Source of the DNA: Tomocerus qinae
Taxonomy: Eukaryota > Arthropoda > Collembola > Entomobryomorpha > Tomoceridae
DNA length: 64,000 bases
Assembly (NCBI GenBank): GCA_020055645.1
Contig: CM034547.1
Location: forward strand, 41,333,909-41,397,908
Reading direction: 5' to 3'
Both the position numbers and the translations under genes were made by a program. The notes beneath the pieces were generated by a model. The model saw nothing but the letters and a program-made list of their open reading frames with translations, ran no database searches and was not told the DNA's origin. This document shows positions 46,191 to 57,666 of the stretch, piece by piece; the first letter of the stretch is position 1; each line of letters starts with the position of its first letter.

Positions 46191-49169
46191 ATGACAGAAA
46201 AAGAAAAAGCCATAAAATGTCTTCGGACTCTAAGAAATCTTTTGACAGGTAAAAACACAAAACTATCACACAATTAGCTTATAGAAAATGTCATGATTTG
46301 GTTGTCTATGTAGATGATGAAGATTTAAAAATACCGATACACGATGAAAAATTCCTGATTCGATTTGTACGAGGTAAAAAGTACGATGCAGAAGCTGCAC
46401 ATGACACGGTTAGTTCTATTTTCATTCCATGTTCATTCTATTTTTACTTACAAATTGAACGGATTTTAGCAAATAGAATAATTTTATTAATTTCAGGTGC
46501 GTAAATACTATACACTGAGGAAAAAGAATCCAAAGATCTTTCGGATAGCTTATCCTTCTTACCAGCCAGTCAAAGAACTTCTGGAGAAAAATGCGGTGAT
46601 GAAATTCAAACACAATGATCAACAAGGAAGGGCTATAATTGCTTGGAATATGTGTGAGTTCACCTTTCTTTAGATATAATTTTGGAAATATCTCTGAATT
46701 TAAATTATTTAATAATATTCAATATTATCAACTCATTTACTGCCGAAAAGTTTAAAATATTTTTATTACGCCCGGAACAGAATTTCTACAGGGAAAACGA
46801 AATTGTTATATTACCAATTTATTTTTTAAAAGAAATGCCACAAAACAAGGTTCAGACAATCATGTGGCCATGGCAGGAATTAAGGCTGTGTGTAACCAGT
46901 GTTTCGGTGACCAGTCAGCTGGTTGAAATTATTTGTTAGTCATTGGCTAAAATGGCTAAAAATAGTGAAATGGGGCCAGGTCAATAATGAAAATCATCTT
47001 TGATTTGGCGGGAAATTTAAAAGCCCATATGATGTTTGGCTTATTTGGCCACTAGCTATTTCAGCCATTTTAGCCAGCTGGCTGGTCAAAATTGGAACAC
47101 TTTATGACGTGTATGACGCCATAAATGGCGTACAGTGTAGATTTTTTACCTAACTTTCAATGTCATAGGTTGATTTTTTTTGCGGTTTTTAGCTTTTTTT
47201 GAAAGAATCGTGTTTTTCTCAATTTCGGGGTTGTTGCGCACCTCTAAATCCGTGTAACGCATACTTTTTACGAAAGTTCCATTTTAAGAGCCACTCTGTC
47301 TGTTATACGAATTAAAATGTTTTCTGTATCAGCCAAGTGGGATCCTGAGACACATACTTTGGATCAAATGGCAGCGGCATTTGTCCTGGTAGTTGAGGAG
47401 TTGCTTCTGTTTTCGGTTGATGTTCAAATACACGGAGTCACAATCGTTGCTAATGATGATACTCTCAGCCTCTCACACATCAAACAGTTTTCACCGGGGA
47501 AAATAAAGTCCATTTTACAAATACTTCAGGTAATTACATTTAAATAACTTTACCAAATAATTAAAATGTAAATTAATTTGGAGATTGCTAAAACAATTGC
47601 ATAATGGAAGTTATAAGGGCTGCTTACGCACATTTTTTATGAATTTTGGCATACAGCATAAAATAATGAATTGGTACGTTTAAAAAAATCATGAATTTTC
47701 CAGTATAAATCACTCCTTATTTTATAACAATATGTGGGCATATTATTTCTTAGTGTGTGTATAAATATAAATTAATACCTACTCATTTAATTTTAATTTA
47801 GTGTTACGAATTAACTGGCATAAAATATGAAATATTTGGTTGCTAATTTAATTTTTTTTCCTCGTGGGAAAAGGGAATATCAGAAATTATTATCCAAAAT
47901 TGAGCCTTTTATACGATCAACTTGCTATCTCGTATCCAGGGAGTATCTAGATATTTTTAAAGCATTGTTACTTAGGCCGACGAAATGTTATGAAATTTAA
48001 AACAGCCGAATCCCCTGGTGGAAATACCTTTTGCCTGATTCAAATTATCAGTTCAATAGGAGATTTTTAAAGAAAGAAACGAAGAACGAAAGTTTATTAA
48101 TGAGAACTACCCACAGCAACCTTACCAACTGTAAAATATGAACTCAAATTCCATTTCTTTATGTAATTAAAATGTATGGATTGATTCACTTAATTTTAAA
48201 TACTGCAGTACAAACATATTTTTACAAGGTACAGTTACAACGTATACTCATCTAAAAATGTCCAATCCGCTCTGAATTCCACTGGAATTGGAACCCAGTG
48301 GGTTAATGTTTTTAAATCTTTTACAAGTTGATTTAAAACCATTAGCCCGCTGGATTTACATAAAGAAACGGAATTTAAGTTCATATTTTACAGTTTCAAT
48401 ATTTTGTTAGAATGGGGTACGGTATGAAAAAAAGATTGCTGTGGGTAGTTCTCATTAATAAACTTTCGTTCTCCGTTCTTTCTTAATAAATCTCCTATTG
48501 AACTGATAATTTGAATCAGGCAAGAGGTATTTCCACCAGGGGATTCGGCTGTTTTAAATTTCATAACATTTCGTCGGCCTGAGTAACAATGATTTAAAAA
48601 TATCTGGATACTCCCTGGATACGAGATAGCAAGTTGATCGTATAAAAGGCTCAATTAAACTTTTCAATGGATTTTTTATTGACTTAAATATTCATTTTGC
48701 AGGGAAGTTATCCACTAAGAACGAAACAAATTTTGGTGGTGAAAGAACCGTCGATATTTGAAATGCTTTATTCGATGATGAGACCATTTATGTCTGCGAA
48801 GTTTAAAGAAAGGGTACTACTGTAAAATGTCACAATTAAAAAATCTGGCAACGGCGTCGAAAATAAAATAATTTCATTTCATTTCTGCTCGTTTAGTTTA
48901 TATTACACGGCCAGGATTTGGAAAAGTTTCATACGCTTCTACCAGCCGATAAACTTCCCGAAGACTATGGTGGCAAATTGACAGACGATGAAGCTTACGA
49001 CCAAAAATTTAAGGACGAACTGTTAAAAAGGGACAGCTACTACCAAGGTACTTTTTTAATTAACCTGGCAATTTGAAAGTCAAATTACATTTTATATTAT
49101 TATTTTTCAGAGCTGTTGGACTATGGCTTCGGGGAATGGGATAGCGACGAGGAAGACACTTACATGTAA
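46191..49169 (+). CDS. CRAL-TRIO lipid-transfer protein, copy 1
   Basis: Seven exons: 46191-46248, 46314-46408, 46497-46653, 47333-47529, 48703-48813, 48897-49047 and 49111-49169, encoding 275 aa. The CRAL-TRIO N-terminal helical region (residues about 5-55: LRTLRNLL, then DEKFLIRFVRGKKYDAEAAH) is followed by the lipid-binding CRAL-TRIO/SEC14 domain (about 75-235). Recognisable landmarks are the VEELLLFSVDVQIHGVTIVA strand, SLSHIKQFSP and GSYPLRTKQILVVKEPSIFE. The protein ends in an acidic tail (WDSDEEDTYM). No signal peptide is seen, so it is presumably cytosolic. Relatives bind retinaldehyde, alpha-tocopherol or phosphoinositides; the ligand is unknown here. First of three tandem paralogues; intron 4 contains a large fold-back. 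Poly(A) signal at 49279. Confidence 0.93.
46893..47092. mobile_element. Degenerate fold-back in intron 3 of CRAL-TRIO copy 1
   Basis: The stretch gaccagtcagctggtt...attggctaaaatggctaaaaatag is imperfectly inverted at about 47048-47092 (agctatttcagccattttagccagctggctgg). Confidence 0.55.
47885..48660. mobile_element. Fold-back element with about 280-bp arms in intron 4 of CRAL-TRIO copy 1
   Basis: Left arm about 47890-48165 (gagccttttatacgatcaac, gctatctcgtatccagggag, ccgaatcccctggtggaaat, agaactacccacagcaa) is inverted at about 48357-48655. The loop of about 190 bp has its own partial dyad (ggaattggaacccagtgggttaa). It makes up about two thirds of the 1.17-kb intron. Confidence 0.9.
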
Positions 49170-49952
49170 AATACCGTTAAAAACTATCGTCATTTTCGGA
49201 GAACTTGGCATATTTGATTATAAATCTGCCTATTGCATTTGTAAACATATTTAAACAACAAATTGTCAACTTTTTACCAATAAAACAAATGCACTGACAG
49301 AATTTAGTCCCCATTAGTTATTTTGCACTATATCAAAAGATCTGAAACACAGAATCTAAGAATTAATAGCCACTATAACCGTTCCATTCCACCTCGCTGG
49401 CTGGCTATAAATGTAAAAGCCATTCCAGTTTTTTACTTACAGTTTCATGAATTGGCTGAACTGTGACGGTATTTAGAGTATTGCTATGTACTTCTTATCA
49501 TGGAGTTGTGAATGCCGTAGCTAGACCGCTAATTTAGGGGGAGGGTCTTGAGAAAAGAATTTTCCTAAAAACCCTGTGTCTAGAGTGTTTTCGGAAAATT
49601 CGTTGGGGGCTTAGGCCCCCAAGTTCTATCTACGCTCTTGTTGGTAGAAGCTTTAAACCTATTCCTGTAAATTCCCAGAGTAGTAGGTTTAGTTTTTGCA
49701 TCATTTGCATGTAATCTTATTTTTATTTGATTTATACCTTTTTAATTGAAGAAAGTGTAAATAATACGCAACAGCAATATACTCGAGTGTACAATGAGTG
49801 TACAGTGTACCTGTACAATTCTCTTATTTATTTAATTAAAATTATTTCTTGGCCATCAGTCTGTTGTGCACTGTCTTGGAATAGACACCGTAATTGTGTC
49901 TCATCCATCCATCCCTGGAAGTTTGTCTCTCATCTTAAACACAAGAATTCAA
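49170..49952. other. Spacer between CRAL-TRIO copies 1 and 2
   Basis: I see no gene. Around 49510-49640 a segment bounded by ccgtagctaga and tctacgc, with a gggggcttaggccccc dyad, resembles a degraded MITE. Confidence 0.4.
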
Positions 49953-52064
49953 ATGGAGGAAAGAGATAAAGCTGTGAAATGTCTTCGGACTTTAAGAAAT
50001 CTCTTAACGGGTGAACTATTTATTAAATTTATGCCAAACAATATTTTTCCTAAAAATTATATTTTATTTTTATATAAAAGTAACTAGAAAATAAATTTTA
50101 CTGTTAAACGTAAAAAATAATTTTGAGGAATACTGTTTTTGAAAGTTGAGGCTTTACTAAATCCTCCCTTGAAAATAATCAATAAATTATTTTGGTATAT
50201 AATATAAATTAACCCTAGAATACATAACGGGATCTCAATTGGTTTTTTGAGCATAATAAACTGGTGAAAGTTTGTTGGCATAAATGCATTTTTCTGCTTA
50301 TCGATATTTTTAAATTTGGATGCAATTTGGTGCATATTTAAAGTATGACAAAATCCTGGAGGGAACACGGACCACGTCATGCACGAATGATTGTAGCCGA
50401 GGTCATGTATTCCAGGGTTAATTATATATGACAAACTCAATAACAAAAATATATAAATTATGATGTAGATGACGAAGATTTAAAACTACCGATGCATGAT
50501 GAAAAATTTCTGATTCGTTTTGTGCGGGGAAAGAAGTACGATGCAGACGCCGCACATGAAACGGTTTGCTTTGATTTTTTTCAATATTTCAATTAAAAAA
50601 TATCATAAAATCCCTAGGTCGTTAAATAAGAATGGATTCTGGAAGTAATATTCATGGCTTGGAACTTTTGTTCACAAATTTTTACACTATTAAGAAAATT
50701 TAAGGTTATGATAGCGAATTAATAAGATACATTAAGATAGTTAAATTAAACTTCAGGTGCGTAAATACTACACATTGAGGAAAAAAGCTCCAAAGATCTT
50801 TCGGATATCGTATCCTTCTTATGAGCCTGTAAAGGAACTTCTGATGAAAAATGCAGTGATGAAATTGAAACACAATGACCGAGAAGGAAGAACTATCATG
50901 GCATTTAACATTCGTAAGTTATCGTAGAAAGTAGAAACGCAAATAATTTAGAAAGCTGTACTTCACAAACAAACAACGCCCATTTGCGTTTCGTAAGATA
51001 ATTTTTGTGGAATTTTTCGTTTCAGCCAAGTGGGATCCTGAAAAGCATAATTTGGATCATATGGGAGCCATATTCGTCTTGGTCATCGAGGAATTGCTTC
51101 TGTTTTCTGTGGATACCCAAATAAATGGATTGACGATGATTATTAATTACGACAACCTTAGTCTTTCACACATCAAACATTTTTCACCAGGAAGAGTAAA
51201 GAACCTTATGCAAGTTCTCCAGGTAACATTTGAAAGCTGTTTTTCAATCCTACAACCTGCAATATTACCACAAACAATCCTGAAAAATTTGCAAAATTTG
51301 CATCCCTGGAATCCTTCCTCATTTTAAATATTTTCAATCCCTGGAATATTTTTCTTAAATTTTAGATTCTTCACCTGTTTTCTGTTTTTTTTGTTTCCCA
51401 AAAAAATAATGTAAATGTTTTCACCTAATTTTGATGAAAAATTACAGCCCTATTTCCTCACTAATTACTATGTCCCCAATCCTAAAAACAGTTAGAATCG
51501 TTTTTCGTACCAATATTTTTCAAACCTAGAACTCCTTGCAATTCCAAAATGCTTTTATTCTGTTTAAATCTAAAATTCGTTATATCATTTTGATTGTTAT
51601 CACTTACAGGGAAGTTTCCCATTAAGAGTCAAACAAATGCATGTTGTAAAGGAGCCGTCGTTATTTGAAGTAGTCTATGGAATGTGTAAACCATTTATGT
51701 CAGCCAAGTTAAAAGAGCGGGTAATTTTTCTTTTAGACATTTAATTTGAAAACTTTATCTATTATTTTTGATGTTATATTTATTTGATTAGTTGACACTG
51801 CACGGCCAGGATTTAGAAAAGTTTCATGAGTTGTTTCCAGTCGATCACCTTCCCGAAGACTATGGCGGTAGTTTGACAGAAGAAGAAGCTTACGATCAAA
51901 AATTTAAAGAGGAACTGATAAAAAGGGACAGCTACTACCAAGGTACTTAATAAATTCGCCATTCTGACTTCAAAAATTTGTTGAACCTCATGACTTATTT
52001 TTCAGAGCTGTTGGATTATGGCTTCGGAGACTGGGATAGCGACGAGGAAGACACGTACATGTAA
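49953..52064 (+). CDS. CRAL-TRIO lipid-transfer protein, copy 2
   Basis: Seven exons: 49953-50010, 50469-50563, 50757-50913, 51026-51222, 51610-51720, 51792-51942 and 52006-52064, encoding 275 aa. Exon lengths (58, 95, 157, 197, 111, 151, 59) are identical to those of the flanking copies, and introns sit at the same codons. The sequence keeps DEKFLIRFVRGKKYDADAAH, KWDPEKHNLDHMG, SLSHIKHFSPGRVKNLMQVL and the tail WDSDEEDTYM. Differences from copy 1 concentrate in the ligand-domain core (LTMIINYDNL against VTIVANDDTL), which could alter ligand preference. Introns are unrelated in length. No frameshift or stop is seen, so it appears functional. Confidence 0.92.
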
Positions 52065-52637
52065 AAATACCGTTGAAAGCAAATTTACAAATATCTTGCA
52101 CATTTACATTTCAAATTGTCAACTTAAAAAAAAATAAAATAAATGCACGTAAATAAATTCAGTTCTAAGTATTTTTTCTCATTTCGCAAACATCAAAAGT
52201 TGAATTCATGACTCTTCTACAACTAATTTCTTTTGTAATTTAATCTGTTCAAAAACATTTTAATATGATTTAAGGGACGTACTGCAATTGATGACAGCAA
52301 CCTAAAGAGTTTTTTGCAGATGGGACAGGTTATTCATGCACGTGATGTGTACACACAATATGTTTCTCTGTACATTCTGTGAGTAGGTTTAGTTTTTATT
52401 AGGCATTGACTTGTGTGCCACTTTATTTAACTTGTTTTGTCAGGCCAAGAACACAATACCTTACAAGACTTCTAATGACGTCACTCCCCCTCCCTACAAC
52501 ATCAGTCGACATTTTGCAGACATCAGTCTAGATGTATGCTGCCTTTTGAATAGGCACATCTCGCTGATTTTTGCATTTCGCCCACTTTCTCATCTCTGCA
52601 AGTTTGCTTTTGGTTGTTATAATATACAATAACTGAA
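52065..52637. other. Spacer between CRAL-TRIO copies 2 and 3
   Basis: I see no gene or repeat. Consecutive AATAAA signals lie near 52133-52142, just after the end of copy 2. Confidence 0.4.
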
Positions 52638-54486
52638 ATGGAAGAAAGAGAAAAGGCTGTAAAATGTCTTCGGACGCTAAGAAATCTCTTAACGGGTAAA
52701 CTTAATGCCACAATTTTAAAATAAAAATCTATAATTGAACAGAATTTTCTTACTGGTAAACAAAATTTGTAAAGCACAATATTTTTTCACTAAATATGTT
52801 GTAATACAATTACAGAGGCGAAAAAACCTCTCTGAAACAATTTATTGATTACAATATTTAACTTTCCAAAAATTTCTTCGATCAACGCTTTGCAAATTAT
52901 TTTAACTTTTTTCAGTTTTCCTGCCAAAAATAATTTATTGGAAAATTTATTTTGACTTGATCTTAACTTTCCAGATGACGAAGATTTAAAAATACCGATG
53001 CATGATGAAAAATTTCTGATTCGTTTTGTACGGGGAAAAAAGTACGATGCAGAAGCCGCACATGAAACGGTTTGTTTTTATTCTCATTTTGCTTCTACAA
53101 TTTTCAACCGATTTTAGCGACTAGAATAATTTTAAGTTAATTCTAGGTACGTAAATACTACACATTAAGGAAAAAAGCTCCAAAGGTCTTTCGGATAACG
53201 TATCCTTCTAATGAGCATGTGAAGGATCTTCTGGAGAAAAATGCAGTGATGAAATTGAAACACAACGACCCACTAGGAAGGGCTATAATTGCTTTTAATA
53301 TCCGTAATTTGAAGTTTTGATCGAATTGAGAGAAAATTACAAACATTTCGAAATCTCGTTTTTCGAGTTTTTTATGGAATTTACCTTTTTAGCTCCGTGG
53401 GATCCAGAGAAACATAATTTGGATCATATGGGTGCGGCATTCATCGTGGTTGCTGAAGAATTGCTTCTATATTCTGTAGAAAGTCAAATAAATGGAATCG
53501 TAGTCATTATTAACTACGATACACTCAGTCTGTCACATATCAAGCATTTTTCGCCTGGAAGAGTGAACAATCTTTTACAAATCGTACAGGTAATTTCAAT
53601 TTATATTCTACCCTAACTTTAAAATGACTACAACCGGCAACCCTAGAGTATTTTCCCAATTGTAAAAGTATTTTCATTCCTGAAATAAATTCTTGTTTAA
53701 TTTTTTTCCACCCCTGGAATATTGCTCTAAATTCTAATAGCATCCAATTAGCATCTAATTTTATCCCTGACGCGATTCCTTTATTTCAACTCTTTTCCAT
53801 TACTGGAATTTTTGCCTAATTTGGAAAATATCTTTATCCCTGACTCCTTATTCCAATTTTTTCCATTTATGTAATAATATTTCCACAAGACAAAGTTTTT
53901 CGTTGTTTTCCAATTCCCAGAAAAATTATTGTCTCTGGAATCTTAGCCGAAGCGAGGAAATCTAATATATCTAAATTAGTGTACTACCATTGGAAATTTA
54001 TTCTCGGATTGTTCATTTGCAGGGAAGTTTCCCGTTAAGGCTCAAGCAAATGCACATTGTAAAGGAACCGTCGTTATTCGAAGTTGTCTATGCAATGTTT
54101 AAACCGTTTATGTCGACCAAGATAAAAGAACGGGTAAGTTATAGTTAAATAAAAAATAAAAAAATTATAAATCCCGCATTAAAAATTACATTTGTATTTA
54201 ATTTTGTTCAGTTAAAACTGCACGGTCAGTGTTTAGAAAAGTTTCATGAGACACTGCCAGTTGATAAACTTCCTGAAAGTTATGGTGGAAAATTAACAGA
54301 CGAAGAGGCATACGACCAAAAATTTAGGGAGGAACTGATGAAGAGGGACAGTTACCACCAAGGTATAAATTGAAATTAAAACTTCTATGTTAAATTTCTT
54401 AAAAAACATTTTATTTACAATTTTTAGAGTTGTTGGGCTACGGCTTTGGTGAGTGGGATAGCGATGAAGAAGATACTTACATGTAA
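52638..54486 (+). CDS. CRAL-TRIO lipid-transfer protein, copy 3
   Basis: Seven exons: 52638-52695, 52975-53069, 53147-53303, 53393-53589, 54023-54133, 54212-54362 and 54428-54486, encoding 275 aa. Domain order matches copies 1 and 2: a CRAL-TRIO N-terminal helical segment, then the lipid-binding domain (VAEELLLYSVESQINGIVVI, SLSHIKHFSPGRVNNLLQIV, MHIVKEPSLFEVVYAMF), then the acidic tail (GEWDSDEEDTYM). Copies 2 and 3 share details such as KHNLDHMG and SPGRV that copy 1 lacks, so the second duplication probably separated these two. A poly(A) signal (aataaa, about 54546) lies 60 bp after the stop; the convergent laccase gene begins about 240 bp beyond. Confidence 0.92.
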
Positions 54487-54725
54487 AAAACATCCGTTCA
54501 TGTTTTGCCCAGCACAAAATACTTCGCCCTTGGAACGCTATCAAAAAAATAAACGGAAACAAAGATACCGGAATAGAATTGATTCAAAAAATATATCTTG
54601 AACGTTTTTAAGCCATTTATTTTTTACTGGTAATCAATTATTATTATTTGGTGAAAGAATTTTAATAAAATTTTGACATTTTTATTTACGTATTGTAATA
54701 TATTTACAATGTGTTTTAAATTAAT

Positions 54726-56705
54726 TTAAACAATGCATCCAGAGCCTTGTAAACATATTGACATTGATGGACTGAAGGTCGTTCCTGGAGGACAATTAAA
54801 GGAATATCGGTAGAAACCTCCTCCGTTGCCCATTCGTTCACACTGGTAATAACTTTGACAATTAGTAGGATCGGGGAAGTAGCCTCTGGCTTCACAGCTG
54901 AAAGGAAGAACTCCTGATTGTCGACAAATATCTCTAGACCAAGTTGGAAAAATATTGGTCGTGGTGTCCCTCCTTAATTCGTCTTGTCCTTCCACGAAAA
55001 CGGCAGCCAGCCCGGCGAGATGGTGCCAATTGATATGACAATGGAAAATCCAGGCTCCCGGGTTGTCTGCTTTAAATTTAAAAATCAACGTGGCATTACT
55101 CTGGATAGTCACCGTGTCTCTTCGGATGGGTTCCGGGTAGGGAAAGATTCTTTTGCCACTGTTTGGAGGACCACTGGCAACAACCCAGAAATTATGTCCG
55201 TGCAAATGGAAAGGGTGGGGGACGCCGTTGGGATTGTACAGCTCCACCTGGATGACTTTTCCATAATCGATGAAAATGGGATTTACAGATTCAGGAATTG
55301 GCAAATTCTGGATCATGTTATAAAGGACAGGAGTCCCTTCCGTGCGATGGATGACCCCGTTGAAAGTCAGATGGCGGATATTGTAGACGATTTTGTCGAC
55401 CAGCTCCAAGTAGACATTTTGAATCGGCCCGGTTGGTGGAAACTCGTTCAAGGGAACTAAATTACTCTCGAACAACTCGATTGGGGCGGATGCCATGATC
55501 TCCGAATCGACCGGCTTGTTGTTCACCCCTTTTGTGTACTTCCCCTTATACCTGAGAATACCTGTGGTACTTGTCCCTTCTCTTACGTTCCCGTTGGCAT
55601 TGTCGGCATGAATCAAAAAGTCCTGCTTCTCTGGACTGGATTCTGCGTTCATTGTTACAATCATCGAGTAGCGTTGACCAGCTGACAGAGTAATGTAATC
55701 ACAAGGGACCCGTTTTGTTATCACGCCATCTACTTCGATGACTTCTAACTTGTGACCGTCGATGTAAAATTTGAACATCCAGAAGGAGGATACATTTATT
55801 ATTCTGATTCGGTAGCGTCGTCCAGGAAGGACTTCGTACACCAATGGCTCTTGTTGACTGCACGGCAACGGCAAATCCAGGTTTTTGCAAGGGAATGTGC
55901 CGTGGCCATTGAGCAATGCCGAATTTGGCGTGGGGAAGGTAGGAGTTGGTGACAGGTAACGATTCAAATTGTCCTTGGCGGGAGTGTGGTACCAATCACT
56001 GAGTGTGAACACCATGTTGTCAAAGTCGTAATCATTTAGGTAGGGGTCGTTGTCATCTTCTATTATCAGAGGTCCCCAAAACCCTTCCGAATATTGGTAG
56101 CCCAAATGAGAATGGTACCAATACGTCCCACCTAATTAAATTCAGAATTTTAATTTGTTACAATTGAATTTGTCTTTTAGCGGCATTACCTTGAACTAAG
56201 TCGAACTCGTAATCCATTGATCTATTGTACGCGATTGCGCATTGCGTAACTTCTGGCCCGTCGTAAATTCCCATACCGTTTCGCAGAAAAAGCCCATGCC
56301 AATGAATTGTTGTTCCATGCTTTTCGCCATTTTTGTCGATGATATTACTCACAACTTTGGCATGCAGCCTATCGCCAACTTTTCCACGAATTTCCGACAA
56401 AGGGAATTTATTGTTTACTGCTAGTATGTGGTCGACTGTAACGCCATCCGGTGCACCGGATATGTAACCGACATTCAAAGTGTAGAACAGATCTTTGGCT
56501 AGTGCGTTACTCGTGCACAAAAAAATCAATACCTATACAAAATAGAAAACTGAAAATGTAAAAGAAATGAAGGAAATTAATTTCACTTTTTTTGTAAAAA
56601 GTGAAATTAATTTACCTTTTAATGGATTTGTACTTTAAAAATTTAAAAACAGTTTACGAAAACTAGCTCAAGCGACTGATGTGGACATTTTGAATTTATT
56701 TGCAT
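54726..56705 (-). CDS. Fungal-type laccase with C-terminal chitin-binding domain
   Basis: Exons on the minus strand: 56658-56705 (tentative first exon), 56190-56532 and 54726-56131, giving 598 aa. A hydrophobic signal region (VLIFLCTSNALA) is followed by three cupredoxin domains with all four copper motifs: HWHG (93-96), YWYHSH (about 137), HPFHLHGH, and HCHINWHHLAGL (from 494). The last has Leu at the type-1 axial position. These signatures, with APDGV, DGPEVTQC and GTYWYHSHLGYQYSEG, fit fungal laccases better than insect Lac2-type enzymes, which read HCHFxxH...GM. The Cys-rich N-terminal region of insect laccases is absent. A peritrophin-A/CBM14 chitin-binding domain ends the protein (about 534-596, six Cys). 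Laccases oxidise phenols; chitin binding would anchor this one to cuticle, peritrophic matrix or fungal walls. A 1.4-kb exon contrasts with the intron-rich neighbours. Confidence 0.92.
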
Positions 56706-57666
56706 ATGCTGTGTCCAAAATTATGCTCAGGCTTTAAATTTAAATAAGTCAAAAATTTAATTTATTTTATACGTTAAATTTCAAACGCAAAAAAATCAAT
56801 GCCTAAAATAAAAAAGAAATTTCAGAAAAATTTCATGTAATTGTTTTTAGAAATTTAGGAAATTGGAAAAGCCTCATGAGTGGGCAAAAAATTGTAGAAA
56901 TTTTGATGATCTATTTAGTAATCGAAGAAATGATGTGGAGATTCTGACAATTTTAGGAAGTTAAATAATATGAATTTTCAAAATTAAGTTACATGTATAT
57001 AATATTAATTAAATTCTCGCAGCCAAAATTGAAAATTATATATTACTCTTTAAATATTTTTTCTGTTTACCAAAATTCTAGCCATTTTCCTTTGCTTCGG
57101 TCTGTAACTCAAACCAAGCTGCAGACCTAACTGGACTTCAATTGTATTTTTGGGCGTTTAAATATTAATTTCTAACTTGTCTCTTGACGTATTTGAAATA
57201 AACAAGACAAATCATCGGATATTATAATTCAATGATATTAATTATGCAACAATTCAATAATTCTTGGAATTGCTAATTCTTTTACAGAGTATCCGATGAA
57301 AAATGTGATCTGCCTCATAAAAAGATGACTATCATCTTGCATGATTTCTTCGTAAAGTATATCAAAGCGACAATTAATTGGATATTTTTTATCTTGAACA
57401 AAATATTTATTGCGTCCAATTGTTGAATGCTTCAGATGGATTAAATAGATTTGAATGAATCAAAGTTCGGCGATTTTTGCTTACTATGCTGTTCAATTCA
57501 TAAATCCCGTTTAATTATTTAAGTAATTTATATTAATAGTCATAATTTGCTTATTAAAATTTATTATTATTTGTAATTCAATCTTGTTAGACAAAAATTT
57601 TAAAAGCTAAAACATAAAAGTTGGGAAAATTCATGAGAAATTTTCCCATTTGTAATGCAATTAAGT
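56706..57666. other. AT-rich upstream region of the laccase gene
   Basis: I see no gene or clear repeat. The laccase promoter should lie here if the tentative first exon is right. Confidence 0.4.

Noticed and set aside
54984-55460. 158-codon open frame on the plus strand opposite the laccase
   Set aside because: It lies wholly antisense to a conserved exon with copper motifs; it has no domain signal and is a codon-bias shadow.
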